From Planctomycetaceae bacterium (lineage in GTDB: Bacteria; Planctomycetota; Phycisphaerae; Phycisphaerales; SM1A02), in contig CANHFL010000008.1 in the NCBI GenBank assembly GCA_947459855.1, positions 1 through 11,484 on the forward strand: a DNA stretch of 11,484 nucleotides, in the 5' to 3' direction. Below, piece by piece: positions 7,131 through 11,484 of this stretch; positions within the stretch are counted from its first letter, which is position 1; every line of letters starts with the position of its first letter. The notes beneath the pieces are model-generated. The model ran no database searches, was not told the origin of the DNA, and worked only from the letters and a program-made list of their open reading frames with translations. The translations under genes and the position numbers were made by a program.

Positions 7131-7151
7131 GGGCGAGCTTTGCTCTCGCCC
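7131..7151 (+). terminator. Stem-loop terminator after the ABC ATPase gene
   Basis: GGGCGAG (7131-7137), CTTTGCT, CTCGCCC (7145-7151) form a perfect 7-bp stem immediately after the TAA at 7128-7130. The following bases, TCTTC, are only weakly T-rich. The position supports transcription ending between the ABC gene and the fucosidase gene. Confidence 0.55.
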
Positions 7152-7156
7152 TCTTC

Positions 7157-7171
7157 GCGGTGGTACACCGC
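7157..7171 (+). promoter_or_regulatory. Inverted repeat at the fucosidase start
   Basis: GCGGTG (7157-7162), GTA, CACCGC (7166-7171) is a perfect 6-bp inverted repeat ending 5 nt before the ATG at 7177. It includes TACACC (7164-7169), a weaker relative of the TACCCT box seen upstream of other genes here. It may be a promoter or operator core. Confidence 0.3.
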
Positions 7172-7176
7172 CCCGC

Positions 7177-9036
7177 ATGACCCGCACCCCCGCGCTCGCG
7201 CTCGCCGCCACTGCCTCGACCGCCGCCATCTCCGCCTTGCTGCTGGCCGCGACGCCGACCACACAGCCCGCGACGCCGACCGCAGGTGCACACGAACAGC
7301 CCGGCACCCCCACCGAATCCAAGTCCGCCCGCGACGCGCGCATGAAGTGGTGGCGCGACGCGCGCTTCGGGATGTTCATCCACTTCGGTCTCTACAGCCA
7401 GCCCGCCGGCGTCTGGGCCGGCAAGGACTGGCCCGGCGCGGGCGAGTGGCTGCTGCACAACGCCAAGGCCGACCCGATCGAGTACGAGAAGACGCTCGTG
7501 CCTTCATTCAACCCGGTGAAGTTCGACGCGAAGGAATGGGCCGACCTCGCCCGCGACGCCGGCATGAAGTACGTCGTCATCACCACCAAGCACCACGACG
7601 GGTTCGCGCTGTGGGACTCGAAGGTCAGCGACTACGACGTGATGGCGACGCCCTTCAAGCGCGACATCATGAAGGAGCTCTCCGACGCGGTGCGTGCCGA
7701 CGGGCTGACGATGTGCTGGTACCACTCGATCATGGACTGGCACCACCCGGACTACCTGCCGCGCCGCGAGTGGGACAAGCGCCCGGCCGATCCCGCCGGC
7801 TACCCGCGCTACGTGGAGTACATGAACGCGCAGCTGCGCGAACTGCTCACGAACTACGGCCCGATCGGCATCCTGTGGTTCGACGGCGAGTGGGAGAACA
7901 CCTGGAACCACGACCTGGGCAAGCGCACCGACGACTTCGTGCGCTCGCTGCAGCCCGCGATCATCGTGAACAACCGCGTCGACACCGGCCGCGCGGGCAT
8001 GGAGGGCTTCAGCGCCGACGAGAAGTCGCGCGGCGACTACGGCACGCCCGAGCAGACGATCCCGCCGAACGGCATGCCCGGCCGCGACTGGGAGACGTGC
8101 ATGACGATGAACGGCACATGGGGCTTCAAGCTGAGCGACACGCGCTGGAAGAGCTCGCAGGACCTGATCCGCAAGCTCTGCGACATCGCGTCGAAGGGCG
8201 GCAACTTCCTGCTGAACGTCGGCCCGCGCGGCGACGGCACGATCCCGCCGGAGAGCGTCGAGCGCCTGCACCGCATGGGCGCGTGGATGAAGGTGAACGG
8301 CGAGGCGATCTACGGGACGGCGGCCTCGCCCTTCCCTCGCACGCTGCCGTGGGGCCGTGTGACCTGCAAGCCGGGCGTGGCCGCGGGCACGGCGGAAACC
8401 ATGCTCAACCTCTTCGTGTTCGACTGGCCGAAGGACGGCACGCTGCGCCTGGACGGCCTGCGCAGCGACCCGATGGGCGTGACCGTGCTGGGCGACGCCG
8501 GCCGCAAGGCGACCGCCGCGCGCGACGACCGCGGCGTGGTGGTCACCGGCCTAGGTTCCGCGCCCGTGGATGCCGACGCAACGGTCGTGCAGCTGCGCGT
8601 CGCGGGCACGCCGCAGGTGGACCCGGTCTACGTGACGCCCGCGGCCGACGGCACGGTGACCTGCCGCGCGGCGGACGCCGTGACCACCGGCAGCATCCAG
8701 TACGAGAGCCACTACGAGAACCTGGGCTGGTGGCGCGACACGGCCAGCACGGCCTCGTGGGACGTCAAGGTCGCCAAGGCGATCGGTTTCCGGGTGAAGC
8801 TGGACTACGCCTGCAACGAGACATGCGGCGGCGAGATCGAGGTCGACGTCGGCGGCACGAAGCTGAGGGCTACCCTGCCACCGCGCAAGGACTGGGGCGA
8901 CTTTGCGACGGTGGACGTCGGCATGACCACCATCCCGGCCGACAAGCCGGTCCGCGTGACGGTCCGCGCCCTGACCAAGCCCGGCGAGTCGTTCATCAAC
9001 CTGCGCAGCGTCACGCTCACCCCGATGCAGTGGTGA
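7177..9036 (+). CDS. Alpha-L-fucosidase, GH29, exported
   Basis: This 619-residue retaining glycosidase removes terminal alpha-L-fucose from glycans. An N-terminal export signal is visible: MTRTP, then a hydrophobic Ala/Leu stretch (about 6-25) and a Thr/Pro-rich segment. No lipobox Cys is seen, so a soluble exported enzyme is likely. The GH29 barrel (about 50-380) has RFGMFIHFGLYS (63-73), the His pair in TTKHHDGFALWDS (139-140), the nucleophile region GILWFDGEW (D236), VNNRVD (265-269), WETCMTMNGTWGF (305-317) and GGNFLLNVGPRGDGTIP (341-357). A beta-sandwich follows (about 385-475), then a carbohydrate-binding-like module (about 495-617: IQYESHYENLGWW, SWDVKVAKAIGFRV, FINLRSVTL). The acid/base residue cannot be named from sequence alone. 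ATG 7177 is preferred over the frame start at 7099, which overlaps the ABC gene and would spoil the signal peptide. Confidence 0.95.
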   Translation: MTRTPALALAATASTAAISALLLAATPTTQPATPTAGAHEQPGTPTESKSARDARMKWWRDARFGMFIHFGLYSQPAGVWAGKDWPGAGEWLLHNAKADPIEYEKTLVPSFNPVKFDAKEWADLARDAGMKYVVITTKHHDGFALWDSKVSDYDVMATPFKRDIMKELSDAVRADGLTMCWYHSIMDWHHPDYLPRREWDKRPADPAGYPRYVEYMNAQLRELLTNYGPIGILWFDGEWENTWNHDLGKRTDDFVRSLQPAIIVNNRVDTGRAGMEGFSADEKSRGDYGTPEQTIPPNGMPGRDWETCMTMNGTWGFKLSDTRWKSSQDLIRKLCDIASKGGNFLLNVGPRGDGTIPPESVERLHRMGAWMKVNGEAIYGTAASPFPRTLPWGRVTCKPGVAAGTAETMLNLFVFDWPKDGTLRLDGLRSDPMGVTVLGDAGRKATAARDDRGVVVTGLGSAPVDADATVVQLRVAGTPQVDPVYVTPAADGTVTCRAADAVTTGSIQYESHYENLGWWRDTASTASWDVKVAKAIGFRVKLDYACNETCGGEIEVDVGGTKLRATLPPRKDWGDFATVDVGMTTIPADKPVRVTVRALTKPGESFINLRSVTLTPMQW

Positions 9037-9038
9037 AG

Positions 9039-9044
9039 TAGCCT
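9039..9044 (+). promoter_or_regulatory. Putative -10 box for the gene at 9054
   Basis: TAGCCT, in the string TAGCCTGCG, lies 9 nt before the ATG at 9054 and starts only 2 nt after the fucosidase stop. It differs at one base from the TACCCTGCG upstream of the genes at 5161 and 6042. Read as TAnnnT, it would give a transcript with almost no leader. Confidence 0.35.
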
Positions 9045-9053
9045 GCGCGTCCC

Positions 9054-9989
9054 ATGTCCGAGCCAACGCCGACCGCCCCCATCCCCACCAGCAACGACGC
9101 CCCGGTCTTCGACCTCAACGGCACGAAGGTGCCGCTCTCGCCGCAGGAGCGCGGCGTCTACGGATGGCTGGCCGGGCAGGTCTACATGAACCTCTGCAAG
9201 CCGGAGGGCGTGCCGCCGCTCCAGGGCCTGCTGGCCATGATGGCGCTCGACGCCGCCCGGCAGGACGTCACCAACGACGACCCGCGCGTGCAGGCCGTGC
9301 TGAACGTGCTGTGGCAGATGGGCATCGCGAAGGTGCGCACCGAGGGCGAGGGCGCCGATGCGCGCGTGAGCTGGGACGCCGGCACGCACGCCTCGATCGG
9401 CAGCCGCCCGGTGATCGAGCACTTCACCGAGGAAGGCGCGCGCGAGGGCCGTGCGCTGGCCGCGGCGCTGATGATCGCGACCAGCCGGCAGGTGCGCATC
9501 AACGGCGTCGAACTGGCGATCCGTCCCGTGAACCTGGAACTGCTGCAGGCGCAGGGTGTTGAGCTGCAGAAGCGCATGCAGCCCGGCAAGGAGGACGCCA
9601 GCCTGACCGCGGCGCGCTACGTCGCCGAACTGCTGGCGCAGGGCGCCACCGACAAGGACCTGCGCCTGCGCGCGGCGCTGGAGCTGGCGGCCGACCTGGG
9701 CATCCGCTCGATGCTGGTCGACGCGCCGTCCCGGCAGCTGCGCATCGAGGGCTTCAACGAGCAGGCGGCGGTCGCGGCCGCGTACCTGCAGGGCCTGACG
9801 GGCGAGCAGTTCGACCTGGCGCTCAAGCGCATCCAGACGCTCAACCAGGTCGCGCAGGAGACCGCGCGCCGGCTGGCCGAGCAGGCGAAGACGGGCAACA
9901 CGAAGGCCGCGGCGATCGCCCCTCGCGCGCAGGCCCAGGCCGCGCCGGCCGGCGTGGCGACCCCCGTGAAGCGCCGCCGCCGGGACTGA
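9054..9989 (+). CDS. Hypothetical protein, mostly helical with a basic C-terminal tail
   Basis: I do not recognise this 311-residue protein. The start is well fixed: ATG 17 nt after the fucosidase stop, with no Shine-Dalgarno but a -10-like TAGCCT. Residues 1-16 are Thr/Pro-rich; 17-110 hold helices (VYGWLAGQVYMNLCK; LQGLLAMMALDAAR) and a short beta segment (AKVRTEGEGADARVSW); 115-180 hold a helix and strands (GRALAAALMIATSRQVRINGVELAIRPV); 183-275 are long Ala/Leu helices (LTAARYVAELLAQGATDKDLRLRAALELAADLGI; FDLALKRIQTLNQVAQETARRLAEQA). The tail (276-311) is Ala/Lys/Pro-rich and ends VKRRRRD. There is no signal peptide or membrane segment, so it is probably cytosolic; the basic tail could contact nucleic acid, which is only inference. 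Codon use matches its neighbours. The CDS end forms one arm of a hairpin. Confidence 0.85.
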   Translation: MSEPTPTAPIPTSNDAPVFDLNGTKVPLSPQERGVYGWLAGQVYMNLCKPEGVPPLQGLLAMMALDAARQDVTNDDPRVQAVLNVLWQMGIAKVRTEGEGADARVSWDAGTHASIGSRPVIEHFTEEGAREGRALAAALMIATSRQVRINGVELAIRPVNLELLQAQGVELQKRMQPGKEDASLTAARYVAELLAQGATDKDLRLRAALELAADLGIRSMLVDAPSRQLRIEGFNEQAAVAAAYLQGLTGEQFDLALKRIQTLNQVAQETARRLAEQAKTGNTKAAAIAPRAQAQAAPAGVATPVKRRRRD

Positions 9990-9999
9990 GCGGCGGCGG
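9974..9999 (+). terminator. Stem-loop spanning the stop codon of the 9054 gene
   Basis: CCGCCGCCG (9974-9982), loop GGACTGAG and CGGCGGCGG (9991-9999) form a perfect 9-bp stem. The left arm encodes part of the terminal Arg run and the loop holds the TGA (9987-9989). No T-tract follows. Confidence 0.5.
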
Positions 10000-10011
10000 G
10001 CCCTGGTGCCC

Positions 10012-10033
10012 GCGCCGGGGCCGGCCCCGGCGC
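10012..10033. terminator. Perfect 22-bp palindrome downstream of the 9054 gene
   Basis: GCGCCGGGGCC (10012-10022) is followed directly by its exact reverse complement GGCCCCGGCGC (10023-10033). As RNA it would fold into a stable stem with a 4-nt loop about 22 nt after the stop, consistent with a terminator or 3'-end stabiliser, although no T-tract follows. As DNA the two-fold symmetry could also be a protein site. Confidence 0.5.
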
Positions 10034-10038
10034 CACGC

Positions 10039-10073
10039 CCGGATATCCGGTTCAGGGCCGCCTGCACAGGCGG
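10039..10073. repeat. Two further inverted repeats in the spacer
   Basis: CCGGATATCCGG (10039-10050) is a perfect 12-bp palindrome. After 7 nt comes CCGCCTG (10058-10064), CA, CAGGCGG (10067-10073), a perfect 7-bp inverted repeat. With the two stem-loops at 9974-9999 and 10012-10033 this makes four inverted repeats in 100 bp. Their function is unknown. Confidence 0.5.
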
Positions 10074-10260
10074 AATGTGTGGCGCAGGCGAGCGCTTTGG
10101 CATGAAAAACTCGTTCGTGGACTTGCCGCGCGCGGCCGGGAATCGATCGTCCGGGTGTCCTGCGGAGATCGCCCTGCGGTGGTGGCGGCCCGACGGGACA
10201 TGGCGGAGGTGTGTGATGTGCGGTTCGCTCGATGACCAAGCGCGGCGGGGGGTACGGAAC
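10074..10260. other. Spacer of about 190 bp with no supported gene
   Basis: This stretch continues the frame of the macro gene without a stop, but about a fifth of the third positions from 10102 are A or T and rare codons (cga, agg, tgt, gta, several cgg) are frequent, unlike every gene here. It therefore looks noncoding. It contains the palindrome GCCGCG/CGCGGC at 10125-10136 and an A-rich patch, CATGAAAAACTC, at 10101-10112. It may be a long leader or promoter region of the macro gene; I recognise no known riboswitch or RNA in it. Confidence 0.45.
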
Positions 10261-10836
10261 GTGCCGGCCTGCCCGCTCGGCATCGAGCTCCGCACGCACG
10301 CCCCGCGCAATGCCCGCCTCTACCGCGCGACGCTGGGCGACCTGCCCGGCCTGACGATCAGCGAGGGTGCCCTGCTCGACGCATGCGCGCACGATGCGGT
10401 GATCGCGCCCACGAACAGCTTCGGCTACCTGGACGGCGGCGTGGACCAGGCGTTCGCGCACCGGTTCGGACCGCGCCTGCAGCGTGCGCTGCATTCGCGC
10501 ATCGCCGAAGAGCACGAGGGCGAGCTTCCGGTGGGCGAGGCGGCGATCCTGGCCACCGGCGACTTCCTGCTGCCGTTCCTGGTGGCGGCGCCCGCGACGA
10601 AGCTGCCGGGATCGATCTCGGTGGAGCCGCTCCTCTTCAGCGCGATGATGGCGGCGTTCCGCGCGATCGCGCGCTGGAACGCGGCCGACGAGGGTCCGGC
10701 GATCGAGAACGTCGTCCTGCCCGACATCGCGCGGATGATGCCCGGATGGCACCCCGACCGGCTGGTGCTGCAGCTGCGGGAGGCGATCGAGGCGTGGAAC
10801 GGCGTGCGCCGCGACGGACGCGCGCAGGCGGCGTGA
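10261..10836 (+). CDS. Macro-like domain protein
   Basis: This 191-residue protein follows the macro-domain pattern (ADP-ribose-binding fold; compare the Macro_2-like group in phage and bacterial genomes). Visible are strand-loop DAVIAPTNSFGYLDGGVDQAF (45-65, equivalent to the xNAAN and GGVD loops), FGPRLQRAL, ELPVGEAAILATGDF (88-102) and LVAAPATKLP (107-116), then a helix with AMMAAFRAIARWN. The last loop, usually a Gly-Thr-Gly phosphate-binding segment, reads LPDIARMMPGWHP (153-165), so ligand binding may differ or be lost. Roles in the family include ADP-ribose or ADP-ribose phosphate hydrolysis and NAD-linked signalling; none can be assigned here. GTG 10261 is chosen because codon use becomes gene-like there and the fold begins soon after; ATG 10216 or ATG 10102 are possible. 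It is convergent with the downstream minus-strand gene. Confidence 0.75.
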   Translation: MPACPLGIELRTHAPRNARLYRATLGDLPGLTISEGALLDACAHDAVIAPTNSFGYLDGGVDQAFAHRFGPRLQRALHSRIAEEHEGELPVGEAAILATGDFLLPFLVAAPATKLPGSISVEPLLFSAMMAAFRAIARWNAADEGPAIENVVLPDIARMMPGWHPDRLVLQLREAIEAWNGVRRDGRAQAA

Positions 10837-10858
10837 GCGGGAGCAGGCACAGGCGACA

Positions 10859-10897
10859 GGCGTGACGCGCGTCGGGGGTTCGCGGTGGCGTCACGCC
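10859..10897. terminator. Bidirectional terminator candidate between convergent genes
   Basis: GGCGTGACGC (10859-10868) and GCGTCACGCC (10888-10897) form a perfect 10-bp inverted repeat with a 19-nt loop, 22 nt after the macro stop. The right arm contains the stop codon of the minus-strand gene (10891-10893). Its location between two converging genes fits termination in both directions, although no T-tract flanks it. A smaller palindrome, GACGCGCGTC (10864-10873), overlaps the left arm. Confidence 0.5.
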
Positions 10898-11484
10898 GCC
10901 GCGACGGGCGGCATGGGCACGCCGATCGAATCGCAGACCGCGCGCATCAGCTCGGCTTCCTCGACGGTCGTGCGGCCGTCCGCGGCCACGCACGCGACGC
11001 ACGCATCCACCAGCACGCGCTTGAGGCGCGGCGGCGCGGTGTCGAGCGCGCCCAGCGCGTCGTCCAGCGCATCGAGCGTGCAACGGGCGGTCGCGACCGG
11101 TTCCGGCGGCAGCATGGGCGCGGCGGCACGGGCGGCGGCCCACGCGCGGCGCGCGGCGGCGGCATCGGACGCGCCGCTCCAGGCCAGTACCGAGGCGACC
11201 AGCGCCACGTCGGCGGTGGTGGCGCCGCGGGTCCGGGCGGCGTGCGCGGCGCCGCGGCCCTCGATGGCGCGGCGCAGCACCACCCGGACGGTCCACTCCA
11301 CGCGGTCCACCTGGCCGTCGGCCGCGATCAGGTCGGCAAGCGCCGTGCGGAAGGAAGCGAGCTGCACGGGCGAGAGCAGCGTGAGCGAGGACGCGGCGAT
11401 CTCGAGGAGCGGCAGGCGGTGTTCCGGGCGCGGCGCCGGATGCACGGCGGAGAGGTCGGCCACGGCGTCGCGCAGCGCGGGATC
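10891..11484 (-). CDS. C-terminal part of a protein resembling M48-family metallopeptidase tails
   Basis: The minus-strand frame is open from the right edge to the TGA at 10891-10893, giving 197 residues of a longer protein; the GTG ending at 11463 is probably internal. Residues read DPALRDAVADLSAV, HRLPLLEIAASSL, LSPVQLASFRTALADLIAADGQVDRVEWTVRVVLRRAIEG, an Ala-rich middle and LKRVLVDACVACVAADGRTTVEEAELMRAVCDSIGVPMPPV. The RLPLLEIA segment, two acidic AADGxxxxxE repeats of TerB-like character and the final IGVPMPP resemble the C-terminal region that follows membrane segments in some M48 (HtpX-like) peptidases. The HExxH catalytic domain would lie upstream, outside the window, so the peptidase assignment is inferred from the tail alone. 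No membrane segment is visible in this part. Confidence 0.7.
   Translation of the reverse strand, partial: DPALRDAVADLSAVHPAPRPEHRLPLLEIAASSLTLLSPVQLASFRTALADLIAADGQVDRVEWTVRVVLRRAIEGRGAAHAARTRGATTADVALVASVLAWSGASDAAAARRAWAAARAAAPMLPPEPVATARCTLDALDDALGALDTAPPRLKRVLVDACVACVAADGRTTVEEAELMRAVCDSIGVPMPPVAAA

Noticed and set aside
6042..9036. Fucose uptake and degradation operon (ABC ATPase plus fucosidase)
   Set aside because: No permease, binding protein or fucose catabolic gene is present, and a stem-loop plus a separate start region lie between the two genes.
10092..10118. Possible sigma-54 promoter (TTGGCATG followed by an A-run)
   Set aside because: TTGGCA resembles the -24 half, but no GC doublet lies at the required spacing for the -12 half.
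8805..10310. Long minus-strand frame (501 codons) opposite the fucosidase end and the 9054 gene
   Set aside because: It overlaps two well-supported genes and the spacer, and its product has biased composition without recognisable domains.
10261..11484. Defence or toxin-antitoxin module including the macro protein
   Set aside because: No ADP-ribosyltransferase partner, nuclease or helicase is adjacent; the neighbour is a convergent, probably housekeeping, peptidase-like gene.

Overview
The window is very GC-rich and almost all of it is coding, with C or G at most third codon positions. A long YidC with an Ala-rich spacer, a secreted GH29 fucosidase with an added C-terminal beta-sandwich, a DciA-like helicase-loader candidate and several leaderless-looking starts suggest a Planctomycetota-type bacterium, perhaps of the Phycisphaerae. 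This is inferred from gene content; the window contains no rRNA or other phylogenetic marker.

Layout. (1) 2-595: C-terminal piece of a larger plus-strand protein, made of a Pro/Ala-rich linker and a receiver domain (probably a hybrid sensor kinase). (2) 632-5090: three closely spaced plus-strand genes, a metallophosphoesterase, yidC and mnmE. The yidC-mnmE pair is the core of the widespread rpmH-rnpA-yidD-yidC-mnmE-mnmG block. Its usual outer members are absent here, and the MnmE is divergent at key positions. (3) 5161-5541: a 4HBT/YbgC-like thioesterase, convergent with (4) 5548-6012 on the minus strand, a small DUF721/DciA-like protein. (5) 6042-7130: an orphan MalK/PotA-type ABC ATPase, divergent from the DciA-like gene. 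(6) 7177-9036: an exported alpha-L-fucosidase. (7) 9054-9989: an unrecognised helical protein with a basic tail, followed by four closely spaced inverted repeats. (8) 10261-10836: a Macro-like domain protein behind about 190 bp that does not look coding. (9) 10891-11484: the C-terminal part of a minus-strand protein resembling the tail of M48-family metallopeptidases, convergent with the macro gene across a 10-bp inverted repeat.

How the genes relate. The strongest functional grouping is housekeeping: membrane protein insertion (YidC), tRNA wobble modification (MnmE) and possibly replicative helicase loading (DciA-like). The fucosidase and the ABC ATPase could both serve sugar use, but no permease or binding protein is present and a hairpin separates them, so no operon is claimed. 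I found no CRISPR array, insertion sequence, tRNA or rRNA, and no clear defence system. The more notable signals are the recurrent TA(C/G)CCTGCG box just upstream of start codons, the degenerate motifs in MnmE, the ABC ATPase and the macro protein, and the hairpin cluster at 9974-10073.
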